The position numbers and the translations under genes are program-made. This document shows, piece by piece, positions 9,501-17,474 of a stretch of DNA of 64,000 bases. Source of the stretch: Paenibacillus glacialis (lineage in GTDB: Bacteria; Bacillota; Bacilli; Paenibacillales; Paenibacillaceae); contig NZ_LVJH01000070.1 in NCBI RefSeq assembly GCF_001637205.1, positions 310,001 through 374,000 on the forward strand, given 5' to 3'. How positions within the stretch are numbered: the stretch's first letter is position 1; the number at the start of each line of letters is the position of its first letter. The notes beneath the pieces are model-generated. The model searched no databases. It was given only the letters and a program-made list of their open reading frames with translations, and was not told the DNA's origin.

Positions 9501-10241
9501 ATTTATTGAAACATTATTATAACCTGCTCCGATCAGACCACCTACTTGCAATTTCCCTGTTACAATACCGACAGCGTAGTTATTATTAACTGTCCCTTTC
9601 TGATAAGCATGCCCAATCAAACCGCCTATAGTATTTCCAGTGCCGGTTACTATGACATTAGTGTTACTATTTTCAATCTTACCAGAGTCGTTTACACCAA
9701 CCAATCCTCCGATATATGAAATACCATAAACTTCACCAGAAGCGGAAACTTCGTTCACAGTACCTCCTAGATTCTGACCGACTAGACTAGCTGTATAGGA
9801 TCCTCCTGTAACATTTACATTAATTAGATTCACGTCACTTATCGATGCTGTTCTCTCTATAAATCCAAATAATGCCTGATAATCTGCAGTAGGTCTATTA
9901 ATATACAAGTTACTAATCGTCTTTCCATTCCCATTAAAGGTTCCCTTAAAGGAATTGTTGACGACTCCGATCGGAGTCCAACCTTTCCCTTCGTCGTTAC
10001 TTCTATAGCTACTTAAATCAATATCATTAGTCAGTATATAATAGGTGCCGCTTGCCATATCATTTCTGACCTCATTGAGCTGGCCTGCGGTTGCAATCCG
10101 AAAGGGATCACCTTCAAGTCCCGTTCCTCCAGCAAAGCTCACTGCCGCATATGCCTTACCTTCATCTGTCGCGAACAATCCAGGTAGTCCACTTAGCACT
10201 ACTAGCATCACTAGTAGGATCGTCGTTACTTTCTTATTCAT
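6552..10241 (-). CDS. S-layer-anchored multidomain surface protein (GLUG, InlB-like, cadherin-like, three SLH)
   Basis: 1229 residues from the ATG ten bases behind AAGGAG (another ATG at 10250 is too close to it). A signal peptide ends near AYA-A (about residue 31). Then come several GLUG repeats (VGGLIG core every ~28-35 residues, about 120-370), one InlB B-repeat-like module (GYTFTGWNTKADGSG, about 465), a DUF1533-like module (about 515-595) and three cadherin-like beta domains (about 600-890, each starting LxSLxVxxGxLxPxF). A Gly/Ser linker (about 895-915), a ~130-residue beta domain and three SLH domains (about 1050-1229) close the protein. SLH domains bind pyruvylated secondary wall polymer, so it is a cell-surface adhesin or structural protein. 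The ligand is unknown. Confidence 0.9.
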   Translation of the reverse strand: MNKKVTTILLVMLVVLSGLPGLFATDEGKAYAAVSFAGGTGLEGDPFRIATAGQLNEVRNDMASGTYYILTNDIDLSSYRSNDEGKGWTPIGVVNNSFKGTFNGNGKTISNLYINRPTADYQALFGFIERTASISDVNLINVNVTGGSYTASLVGQNLGGTVNEVSASGEVYGISYIGGLVGVNDSGKIENSNTNVIVTGTGNTIGGLIGHAYQKGTVNNNYAVGIVTGKLQVGGLIGAGYNNVSINKNYAVGDVSGDRYIGGLIGQSGSNTSLARNYATGNVTGKNQVGGLIGNSTDGTPTDNSDDEVVTNSFALGNVTGDSFVGGLIGFNDKTVSNMNYATGKVTGNMFIGGLIGYISGGLTTSNGFYNKETTGQSDTGKGDSKTTIEMQRVGTYTNWTFTEPSVWTIDSAHNNGYPYLSGLPIPENMVYSGNGSTGGTPPIGKLYTQNQVIIVDDKPGDLVKTGYTFTGWNTKADGSGNPYLPGQSYTISADTTFYAQWLGNPPALTADTTNNDNRSPIEIMFTDDGTWGAAITEVKNAGISVSGATYTVSNGKITINAGFLAVGTHTITVMAQGYETASVQQTIVPSSSLSGLSVSSGALNQVFAETTTSYTQSVANNVTSLTVTPTVADPMATVEVSANGVTGTDIQLNVGANTITVTVTASNGSTKVYTIIVTRISNNALLASLTVDQGTLSPTFTSENPTYTVDLPNIASSLNLNVTIMDTNQTISVVGADQISVTNSVYVFSATNLIVGPNPIELVVIAEDGTRNPYHITVNRAANSNADLGSLTVSSGTLSPAFESGIVSYTSSVDNSVSSLIVTASTHDSNATMTVNGKSVVSGQASGAISLNVGNNPITIVVTAQNGTSKTYTVTVTRAANSSTPSTGGGGTGGGSGSSTPTDSKLKLPAGKSGKVSLGDEVTVSIPEGATDKELILTISKWLDTQNLVTNKQVLATSIYEILKNFPENFKKPVTLTFKFDQANVKKDQRPAVFYYDEVKKVWVEVTGGRINGNRISVEVDHFKKYAVFVVDSTDVVLVPEKPTEPDTEVKFSDIAGHWAQASIKQAVNSGIVKGYANGTFKPNNTVTRAEFAVMLMNALKPQGNGAELTFTDKAEIGTWAQKAVAQGVQVGIINGYSNGTFGPNAEVTRAEMAVMIAIALGQSVGTNASTGFADDKDIPAWAKGSIAYVKQAGIVNGKGDNRFVPQDSATRAEAVTVLLNMLAQKNK

Positions 10242-10250
10242 CTTTGCCAT

Positions 10251-10623
10251 TCTCCTTGTCCCCCCCCCAAATGATTATTTATTTCCCAGTTTACACATCG
10301 TACATATATTAACATAGGTAATATGGAATATGTTAGAATAGTGCAAAAAAATGTCAAAAAAACAGCAAACAACCAGACCACTTACAGCAGCCCCGTTGTT
10401 TACTTTTAGTCATTCCTTTATTTGAACAGTGGCAGGAGGTACTGACGATGAAAATTGGTCAATGATCCTTGTCTTTATCCTATAGCTTCTCCCTGACACC
10501 GATTTTTTCGCCCTATTTGTGATACGGTTCTCCGTATCACTATAGAGCGAAATTTATGTCATCCTATGTTATGTGGATAAGAATTTTTTTAGCTAAAGTT
10601 AAATTCAATTTGTTACTACGATT
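10251..10623. other. Intergenic region with a small perfect hairpin
   Basis: A poly-C run (10261-10268) lies just upstream of the surface-protein start. A perfect 9-bp hairpin GTGATACGG-TTCT-CCGTATCAC lies at about 10520-10541. The CTATTTGTGATACGGTTCTCC around it recurs in diverged form near 15193 and 17714 (see findings). I see no gene. Confidence 0.45.
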
Positions 10624-10992
10624 TCATAAGCCTCTTTCCAAGTAACGAGAAATTATCATTTCTTCTATTTGAGGATTGTTATTATTGATTATATGATCGT
10701 AAAGACAAAGCAATATCCTGCAAGTCTCATTAGAATAATCCTCATATTTTATCTCTCTTAAATACCTGAAATTAATCTGTTTAAATTCATATAAATCGAT
10801 ATGATTAACTGAGAACAACACGTAAGGTAAAATCCTTATCAAATTACTTTCTGTTTTTAATGGGAGCAGAATATCGCACAATTTCTTGAATCCTGAGACC
10901 ATGTGTGTATCCTCTAGAGTTATACGATTAGTAAATTTAATATTTAGTTGATTTTCATCCATTATTACCTTTAATATTTGTTGAGGACTCAT
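10624..10992 (-). CDS. Hypothetical protein, probably a relic
   Basis: 122 codons, very AT-rich, with no recognisable domain. The translation has a regular helix-rich look (SNETCRILLCLYDHIINNNN) but contains no motif I know. There is no Shine-Dalgarno before the ATG, and the frame stays open a further ~16 codons upstream, which suggests the surviving part of a larger gene. It lies at the edge of a region of decayed mobile DNA. Confidence 0.35.
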   Translation of the reverse strand: MSPQQILKVIMDENQLNIKFTNRITLEDTHMVSGFKKLCDILLPLKTESNLIRILPYVLFSVNHIDLYEFKQINFRYLREIKYEDYSNETCRILLCLYDHIINNNNPQIEEMIISRYLERGL

Positions 10993-11016
10993 TAGAATTA
11001 AACTTGAACTAGGATA

Positions 11017-11589
11017 TCTTATGTAAAAGCTTTAATAGAATTCAAAGATTTTTTATCATATGAATTAGGGTGTTCCACTGATAATGTTGATTTATCGAAA
11101 ATATATAAAGTGATTCATCCAATAACAGAAGAGATTATTGCATATAAACCCCTAGATTATAAAGTACTAGACTATTATCTATTTAAAAATATGGATCGAG
11201 GATATTCTTGGTTATCTACAAATACACATGCATTGCTCAAGTTTTTCCTATATATATAAATCATAATTTCAAAAACGTAACTAGAGAGATACAATTCGTG
11301 CTAAGTGATTACAAACCGACTAAAAAACCGAGGAGAATCTTATCTCGTCATGAAGTACTTCGTTTCTTACACACGTTGGTCACATATAATACTGATCACC
11401 TTGAACGTGACGCATTACTATTTATATTTCTACTTTCCACCGAACTTATGGTTTTATTTCTCGAAATGGCCAAAGCAAAGACGAAAAAGAACAAAGCGTC
11501 TGTTTATTGTCAACTACAGGATTGGATCTCTGGTTTATCCAGCTATTTCAGGGGTTTGTTTAAAGATTTACGCTGCGAAAGTTGAGTGA
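11017..11589 (+). pseudogene. Decayed tyrosine recombinase/integrase-like gene
   Basis: Two consecutive frames read as one protein. The first (11017-11260) gives a core-binding-like helical segment (KALIEFKDFLSYELGCSTDN, then DRGYSWLSTNTHALLKFFLY) and stops. The second, in the next frame, continues KNVTREIQFVLSDYKPTKKP and then RRILSRHEVLRFLHTL and DALLFIFLLST. The last parts resemble the start of the catalytic domain of tyrosine recombinases (LSxxEVxxFL ... RDALLxxxLLSTGLR). After this the expected Arg motif is lost to another frame change. No intact catalytic domain remains. The family call is moderate. Confidence 0.5.
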
Positions 11590-11820
11590 TAATATTTATA
11601 ATTCAAGAAAAAAGACTTGAATATCATAAGGAAAGGTGATAATTATTGTGTGTAAACTTAGAGATGGATGTAGCCCACGCGGGAGCGTCAGAATCGTTAA
11701 TTCTGTGTGCTTAGGGGATATAACCAAACGACTTATATCATCATTGAGGAGAAAACTGAAGGATAACATTGAAAATTAGAGATGCATTAACTTTACCAAT
11801 ACTGGTTGAAGGAAAAATGA

Positions 11821-11969
11821 AGGTTCAAGATTGAAGCGAAGAACAGCGAGTTCAAACACAGACATGGTATGAAGTAGCGTCATCCTCGGGTCTTGTTGGA
11901 ATGGCGTTACAGGGCGCGATGGCGATCTTTGCTGTTAACATGAAGAAAATATTGAAGCTGATGAAGTAA
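11821..11969 (+). pseudogene. C-terminal remnant of an IS transposase (IS1182-like)
   Basis: Read across one frame change, this gives RFKIEAKNSEFKHRHGM and then EVASSSGLVGMALQGAMAIF, AVNMKKILKLMK, stop. This matches the ending typical of DDE transposases of the IS1182 group (IEAKNxELKxxHG ... QxxxTAxxxNLKRI). An in-frame stop (TAG near 11875) and the frame change show that it is dead. The upstream 11590-11820 holds no recognisable coding sequence. Confidence 0.55.
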
Positions 11970-12004
11970 AAAGCCAGTGGTATAGGCTTGTTTAGGTAGC
12001 GAAT

Positions 12005-12050
12005 AGACGACTCTTACCCCATTTTTCCAATTATGGGGTAAGAGTCGTCT
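12005..12050. terminator. Perfect 17-bp inverted repeat, likely bidirectional terminator
   Basis: AGACGACTCTTACCCCA at 12005-12021 is exactly complementary to TGGGGTAAGAGTCGTCT at 12034-12050, with a 12-base loop. It follows the transposase remnant by 35 bases and lies ~190 bases past the stop of the secreted-protein gene on the other strand. It may be the transposon's own terminator. Confidence 0.65.
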
Positions 12051-12238
12051 CTTGTTTCGTCCTATTTTAGTTGCCCCGAGAAATGCGTTAGTTCTTCAAT
12101 GGCTTCTCTTGAAAAGACGGGGTTTTTCGACAATATGAGAGCACTGGATGAGGCACTTTTCATCCTTCCGATTCGATTTATGCCACTTCCAATGTCGATT
12201 CTAAGGGCGCTTCTTATAGCGTTGTGCTGCTGGTCATA

Positions 12239-13384
12239 CTATTTCACCGTAATCGTTTTATTCGTAAAGGGGATGTCTTCCTTAATGTTTACGATGGCTG
12301 CCGGCTTATTTCCGAAAACATAAACGGCTCCTAAAGTAACAGACGCGCCTTGAGAAACCGTAACTTGTCCGCTTCCGTTGCCTCTTGTTTCCCCATATAG
12401 ATAAAATGCATCAACCGAGCTTCCGTTTTTCTCCATATCTAAGTATATGTCGTTAAGGTCCCATCTTGCCAGGTTTCCATCCGTTGCTGAATTAGAGCCG
12501 CTAACAGGAATCTGCAAAGTTTTACCGATCCCTATTCCGCCTGGGAACGAATACGTTAGGTCAATATCAAAGGTCCTCGAAGGGCTTTCTTTTAATATCG
12601 GGTAAGTCAGTACGCCTACTCCTGAAGTTCGCTCAAAACGGAAATTTATCTTTGTGACACCAGAAATATCTCCCTTTAAGCTTCCCGTAGCTCCTGTAGC
12701 ATCGGTATATGAATATGCTCCTCCAACTGGCTTTATTTTAATTTGCATAGGATTGGAACCGCCATTGCCAACGATGTGGCTTTGATTCATGAAATAGCCA
12801 GCATAAAACTTATTTCCATATTTATAGTTGATATTCGTAGGATAGTCGATGGAAGCCATCGGAGCGATATTGTTATCGGATATACTATTTCTATTCTCCG
12901 AGATATTGGCGACGATTTCTTGAGCGGAATCAACGCCGTTTACGAAACGAATATTTTTTTCCACGTAATCCTTCTGCTTTGTTACCGGATCGATTACTTC
13001 TTTAGTAATCGTTATATTGCCATTGGCATTCGAAATGTCGTCGAAGACCATGTTGAAGGACAACAAGGTTTTGTCATCGATCATCTTTGATCCTCTTACC
13101 AGAGTAACGGCTTCGTCTTTGCTTTTCTTTAATACATATTCAAGATTCTCATTAATGGCAAGGGTGCTTGAATTCACTTTGAGCGTAGTTTTTTGAGACT
13201 CTTCAAACGAAAAACTAACGTTGTCATACGCGGCTAACGAACCGTAAGTGCTTGCTTCAAACTCGTATACATTTGTAAAATCGAGCTGTTTAGGCAGTTC
13301 TGAAGAGGCATTCGCAACGTGAGATAAAGAAAATGTCGATATCATCAATGTAAGAATTAAACCAAATAAGTAACACTTCTTCAT
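12239..13384 (-). CDS. Secreted protein of unknown function
   Basis: 381 residues from the ATG five bases behind GGAGG (13390-13394 on the complement); the frame extends 15 codons further upstream without support. The signal peptide is MKKCYLFGLILTLMISTFSL with likely cleavage after VANA (about 28). The mature part is beta-rich and polar, with a region of Gly/Ser/Thr strands (about 190-370) suggestive of a secreted beta-sandwich, but no known domain was recognised. A small lipoprotein gene lies 86 bases upstream on the same strand, so the two may be co-expressed. Confidence 0.65.
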   Translation of the reverse strand: MKKCYLFGLILTLMISTFSLSHVANASSELPKQLDFTNVYEFEASTYGSLAAYDNVSFSFEESQKTTLKVNSSTLAINENLEYVLKKSKDEAVTLVRGSKMIDDKTLLSFNMVFDDISNANGNITITKEVIDPVTKQKDYVEKNIRFVNGVDSAQEIVANISENRNSISDNNIAPMASIDYPTNINYKYGNKFYAGYFMNQSHIVGNGGSNPMQIKIKPVGGAYSYTDATGATGSLKGDISGVTKINFRFERTSGVGVLTYPILKESPSRTFDIDLTYSFPGGIGIGKTLQIPVSGSNSATDGNLARWDLNDIYLDMEKNGSSVDAFYLYGETRGNGSGQVTVSQGASVTLGAVYVFGNKPAAIVNIKEDIPFTNKTITVK

Positions 13385-13470
13385 AATAACCTCCGGAAAA
13401 AGAAATTTTAAGAGATCTCTTATTTCCAATTATAAACATATTTTTAAATTATTGACATAGGACTACGGGG

Positions 13471-13833
13471 CTAGTTTTTGAAGAAATGCTCAATATCCAC
13501 TAGGTCTTTTGTTTTCAAAACAACCTCTTTGTCATTCAAAATTATAAAACAAGGAAAGTCGTCGAGTTCCATCGCGTTCGCCATTTCCTTGTTTTTCTTA
13601 ACCTCAACATCGAATAGCTGAATGCCTTGGATGAGTTCCAATAGCTCTTGCTTTGAATTCCAATATACAAGTAGCTTATTATCTAATTGAGTCGTTTCTT
13701 CATAAAATAAGTGGATTCTGTACCTATCGCTAGAGTCGGAAGATAAATAATCAAACACGTCTTGCTTACTCGTACTTGAGCAGCCGATTGTCATAATAAG
13801 CACCGATAAAACCAGAATTTTAATTAGATTCAT
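13471..13833 (-). CDS. Small lipoprotein, possibly thioredoxin-like
   Basis: 120 residues from the ATG behind GAGGTGG (a GTG nine bases upstream overlaps that site). A lipoprotein signal peptide ends in the lipobox MTIG-C (Cys about residue 18). The C-terminal half has a strand-helix pattern ending DDFPCFIILNDKEVVLKT, which resembles the cis-Pro-containing second half of thioredoxin folds, but there is no CxxC motif. It may form a unit with the secreted protein downstream. Function is unknown. Confidence 0.6.
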   Translation of the reverse strand: MNLIKILVLSVLIMTIGCSSTSKQDVFDYLSSDSSDRYRIHLFYEETTQLDNKLLVYWNSKQELLELIQGIQLFDVEVKKNKEMANAMELDDFPCFIILNDKEVVLKTKDLVDIEHFFKN

Positions 13834-14147
13834 ATACTCCACCTCATTTATTATAATTCAACTTTCGCAGCTTCAAAATCAGATTAACTGCACTCTCCAC
13901 TTAGGTTTGAGAGCATTTGAATTGTTTGCTTGACGAAAATAAAAAAAACACCTCTTCGTCTGGTAAAGTGAAAGTATCGAAGTCTACACTGCCACATAGA
14001 AGTGGTTCCTTCTCTATGATAAAGTAACAACAGTACTCGATCAACTACCAAAAGGAATCAAAACCAGCTTTGCAAGTTCATTTTCATTAATTATAATATG
14101 TCTATCGAGTTGTAACCCGATCGCTAGGCAAGTTCTTCCGGGAAGAA

Positions 14148-14280
14148 GTTCCTTGATAAATAAAGCAATCATACTGATCAGTCCAGATAAAGATGACACC
14201 TCCTACTGAATACAACAACCTACTACTTTAACGGTCATTTTATTCTATGTAGGTGTGCGCCTATCTGTGTATGTACGGGA
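14148..14280 (-). repeat. Truncated copy of the sigK 5' end (copy B)
   Basis: This matches 6115-6240 closely, with about eight substitutions and a one-base gap. On the minus strand it covers ~90 bases upstream of sigK, the ribosome binding site and about the first 17 codons (SSLSGLISMIALFIKEL). It then breaks into unrelated sequence (LPGRTC). The putative TTG start has become TTA. Confidence 0.85.
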
Positions 14281-14564
14281 TAAAGAAAAAAGTTGTCACT
14301 GAATAGTCAGTTATGGTATTACCCTATTACGGTATACAGCGGAAAAAGAGTTCATACTATTATGGACTTAATAGTGTTGATCGGAGGGAAATTTAAAAAG
14401 GAAAAAAATACATATTGTTAAATAATAATTGCGGTTTTGTTTTAGGATTATGTATTGTCCTTCTTGAATCCTCATTCGTACAACTTCTTTCCTTATCTCT
14501 TCCATATCCGTTCTCATTTTTTCTCTGCTCACTTTCAATATTCATTATAAAATCACATTTCATA

Positions 14565-14908
14565 GCATATAACTTGCCTGTTTTCGACTTACAACCTTTT
14601 CACTTTACGTATATCAATCTTATCTGTTACACCTTGCAACCAATCACCATCTCCGCTCCAATCAACATCACGCGAACGGCTGAAATTGAAAATCCTTTTC
14701 CAACTCTCTTCTTTTGTAACATTTAGAAGTCCTGAGTGGAATTCATCATATTCCTTTTCATTATCCGCATTAAATGATCATTAAGAACCAATGGGATATT
14801 CACCCTTATAGTTACATAATCGCTTTTTCATTTTATCTATCATCCATAAGTACTCATTAGGATACATCGCATACTTTTCTTGACCAATTAAAAATCCAAG
14901 TTCTTTAT
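14565..14908 (-). pseudogene. Broken copy of the DUF3841 gene at 20.5-21.0 kb
   Basis: Nucleotide similarity to 20481-20970 is high over both ends. An internal block of ~150 bases is missing, exactly between two AACCA sequences that flank it in the intact gene. Short indels also break the frame (for example at the 5' side of the Asn-rich segment). It lies next to sigK copy B, just as the intact gene lies next to sigK copy D, so the pair was duplicated as a unit. Confidence 0.75.
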
Positions 14909-14999
14909 CCACACCGTAGTTGTACCGATACAGGTTCCAATGCCAACATGCGCATCTGACTTATAACTCATATATAGATTACGTGGAATTCTTAAGTTG

Positions 15000-15130
15000 T
15001 TATTGGCATCTCAAAGGGTCTCGAATCAAACGATTGATAATTGTCCGGATTAGCAAATACATGTAGATTGCTGTTAAATAGATCTATCTCATAATGATTA
15101 TTCCCCGGAACTTTTCTATTCTTTCCATCT
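15000..15130 (-). pseudogene. Unidentified gene fragment
   Basis: On the minus strand a frame reads NNHYEIDLFNSNLHVFANPD and then NYQSFDSRPFEMPI before a stop. This looks like real protein, but I cannot place the family. There is no start codon or ribosome binding site. It lies between the DUF3841 pseudogene and the acetyltransferase. Confidence 0.3.
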
Positions 15131-15236
15131 TATAACCTCTATTATCTATCTATTTCATTCAAACTCACTACCAGCTCCACACTCCGCTTTTCCACTATTT
15201 ATGGTACGTTTCTCCTCTCGTACTCATTGCTAAAGC

Positions 15237-15782
15237 TCAAGTATTAGAGAATCTGAATATCAACTTATTACCATCGATTGTTAATCCGAGCACTTCCTCA
15301 TAATTTCCTTTTGTATAATTAGATACTGTCTTGCGCCAAAACTTTTGTCCAATCGCATTTCTCTCTGAGGGGTTCGTAAATAGTTCCCATTTACCTGTAA
15401 ACCTCTCGAACACTCTCGTTATAGCATATTCTGCAACCCCGTTACCTCTGAACGGCTGCATGAGAAAAAAGTCATTCACAAAAAAGTCAATGCCTTGCGA
15501 GCAATGAGGTGGAGTAGCAATAAGTGCAAAGCCTGCAGGTATGTCATCTACTAAGATTAGATACGGAAAAAGATATTTTTGTTTCTCCCACCATATGTTT
15601 TGGACATCGTATTGATCTTGTAATGTTTTGTAACTATCACTATCCTCAAATATTCCATGGTTGTTTGGGATGTGTCCTGGAATAAGTCCATAGTGTCCCG
15701 ACAAGTCGTAAAGGTATAGTGGGTACATATTTTTAATAATGTAAGCTTCATTTTTATTAGTTAATCTTACTTCAATTGTCAT
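15237..15782 (-). CDS. GNAT family N-acetyltransferase
   Basis: 181 residues, with AGAGGAG seven bases before the ATG. The GNAT core is visible: PYLILVDDIPAGFALI (strands 4-5, about 72-90), FFLMQPFRGNGVAEYAITRV (motif A, Q/RxxGxG/A acetyl-CoA loop, about 105-125) and GKWELFTNPSERNAIGQKFW (motif B region). Residues 20-70 are unusually aromatic. The acceptor substrate cannot be deduced. Like its neighbours it sits alone in the accessory region between sigK copies B and C. Confidence 0.82.
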   Translation of the reverse strand: MTIEVRLTNKNEAYIIKNMYPLYLYDLSGHYGLIPGHIPNNHGIFEDSDSYKTLQDQYDVQNIWWEKQKYLFPYLILVDDIPAGFALIATPPHCSQGIDFFVNDFFLMQPFRGNGVAEYAITRVFERFTGKWELFTNPSERNAIGQKFWRKTVSNYTKGNYEEVLGLTIDGNKLIFRFSNT

Positions 15783-15862
15783 AATAGGCAGCTCCTCTAT
15801 AAGTTTGATTCTGCGAAAAATTATTACTTTGTAGTAATCTATCTCCTATGAAAATCCCGATA

Positions 15863-16909
15863 TTAATTCCTCATATCTATTATAGTTGATGTATCAATTT
15901 CCACAGGTTCGATTACATCGAATAGAAATGGGGTATCATTTAAATATTCCCTTATATACGCTAGGGCGTACTGTTGTTCATCGATTAAACTGGATGTTTC
16001 TCTTGGATCAGAAGCATGATGGCAGTAATTCTCGATCATGAACATGACAAAGAAACATTCCAAATACCGAACATAGTCCGTTTCCAGCTTTCTTACACTC
16101 TCATAGCCTTTGATAAACATCCATCGATGCTTAGGATAAAGCTCTAATAGCGTGCCAGCCATATCGTAGAGAAAATAGCCGGAACCACACCTTCCGAAAT
16201 CTATCGGATTGTGCTGATCATCTTTAAATACGATGTTGCCAGTATGTAAATCCGCATGAATGAGTCCGTAGTTATGGGCGTTCGGATGCATTGTAGCGAG
16301 CTCGGATAAAATCTTCTCAGCTGCAGCCTGATACACCTTCCATGTCTCACTCGATAAAAACCGTGCATAATACCGTTCCAACTTAGCCATCGCACGTCTA
16401 AAACTGGCTGCTCCCCATATGGGTCGAACAAAATCAGAAGGTGGCACGAAACATGCAGCTACTTCATGGAGTTTCCCCATCATTGCGCCCATATTATATG
16501 CACAGCTGTCCGTAAATTCCCCGCTTGCATGCCCTCCTTCTATCCACCTCATCATCGTGACATAGGGGCGTCGATATCCCTCTTCAGTATTGATCTCCAA
16601 TACATAGGAGCCATTACAGTTTGCCAACCCTTCTGGTACATTTAGATCATCCGACTTATTTAGTGCTCGGAGAAAAGCGAGTTCTGAACGGATTTCCTCT
16701 TTACTCAATCGATCGGAATGAATACGAAGCAAATAACATTCCGCCGTTCTTGTCTCAATTTTATACGTTATCGTGTCCGATAGTTGGATAAATTGAATGC
16801 GTTCCCATTCCAAGTCATACTGTTGTAATGCCGATAAAGCGACTTTCCTCGCTCTAACTAGCAAAGACTGCCTATTTTCATCCGTATCATTTCGAAAAAA
16901 TTCATTCAT
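15863..16909 (-). CDS. APH/choline-kinase family phosphotransferase
   Basis: 348 residues with the aminoglycoside-phosphotransferase fold. The catalytic Brenner motif is LIHADLHTGNIVF (Asp about residue 220), followed by the metal-binding IDFGRCGSGYFLYDMA. The N-terminal lobe has YLLRIHSD, with the region of the lysine/ATP contact replaced by Arg-His. The length and the large helical C-lobe resemble homoserine-kinase/CotS-like relatives more than true resistance enzymes. GGGGGTAAAG precedes the ATG. I would not predict antibiotic resistance from this sequence alone. Confidence 0.82.
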   Translation of the reverse strand: MNEFFRNDTDENRQSLLVRARKVALSALQQYDLEWERIQFIQLSDTITYKIETRTAECYLLRIHSDRLSKEEIRSELAFLRALNKSDDLNVPEGLANCNGSYVLEINTEEGYRRPYVTMMRWIEGGHASGEFTDSCAYNMGAMMGKLHEVAACFVPPSDFVRPIWGAASFRRAMAKLERYYARFLSSETWKVYQAAAEKILSELATMHPNAHNYGLIHADLHTGNIVFKDDQHNPIDFGRCGSGYFLYDMAGTLLELYPKHRWMFIKGYESVRKLETDYVRYLECFFVMFMIENYCHHASDPRETSSLIDEQQYALAYIREYLNDTPFLFDVIEPVEIDTSTIIDMRN

Positions 16910-17021
16910 ACTTTACCCCCTAAACACTAATATCGAACCAAAAACCGGTTATACAAATAATTATACTAGTAGCAAGATTCTAGAAATATATAATAAACAA
17001 CTAGAAATTATATATTGCATA

Positions 17022-17057
17022 AAAAAGTCACATCAGAATTTATTCCAATGTGACTTT
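17022..17057 (-). terminator. Terminator of the CD3324-family gene
   Basis: The inverted repeat AAGTCACAT / ATGTGACTT with a ~13-base loop is followed on the minus strand by TTTTTT. It begins directly after the stop codon. Confidence 0.85.
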
Positions 17058-17064
17058 CCATAAT

Positions 17065-17331
17065 CTATTTTTTTGAATAAACGATTTTTTTGATACTATC
17101 GCAAGAAAGATAGAATTGATCTGATAGTTGATCAATAGTTGCACCCACAGAAAATTCATGACGAATCTCATCGTTTCTATGGCTGTAATATTTTCTGTTA
17201 CCTGAATTTTCGCCCCATTTCTTACGTAATCCTTCAGCCTTAGGGATATATACCATTCCACCATGTATATACTTCTGTATTTCCTTTACTAATTCTTCTG
17301 GAAAAATAATATCAGCGTTTACATATTTCAT
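17065..17331 (-). CDS. CD3324 family protein
   Basis: 88 residues. It matches the small conserved Firmicute family CD3324: an N-terminal MKYVNADIIFPEELVKEIQK, then a conserved core (KWGENSGNRKYYSHRNDEIR) and a C-terminal helix-turn-helix-like segment (TIDQLSDQFYLSCDSIKKIV). The family is presumed to bind DNA, but no function is known. The gene is monocistronic with its own terminator. Confidence 0.85.
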   Translation of the reverse strand: MKYVNADIIFPEELVKEIQKYIHGGMVYIPKAEGLRKKWGENSGNRKYYSHRNDEIRHEFSVGATIDQLSDQFYLSCDSIKKIVYSKK

Positions 17332-17370
17332 GATAGCTCTACTCCTTAAATTAGTGAAAATCTTAAGGTA

Positions 17371-17474
17371 GCAAAGTCTATAGTATAAACAATATCGCTA
17401 TGCAAGTAATTAAGGCGGTAACTTATTGCTAGCTCTATACAAACAACCGCCGTTGTTTATAGTGTAGACTTTGC
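17371..17474. repeat. Small MITE-like element with 22-bp terminal inverted repeats
   Basis: The arms at 17371-17392 and 17453-17474 match at 19 of 22 positions (GCAAAGTCTA...TATAAACAA). An inner pair (AAGGCGGT / ACCGCC) makes a nested hairpin. There is no coding capacity. It may be a non-autonomous element or a complex hairpin. Confidence 0.5.

Noticed and set aside
12099..12323. 74-codon plus-strand frame
   Set aside because: Overlaps the 3' end of the secreted-protein gene in antisense and has no ribosome binding site.
14415..14726. 103-codon plus-strand hydrophobic frame
   Set aside because: Its second half is antisense to the DUF3841 pseudogene; hydrophobicity follows from the T-rich strand.
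15863..16909. Antibiotic-resistance phosphotransferase
   Set aside because: The Brenner motif only defines the superfamily. Length and lobe features fit housekeeping relatives equally well.
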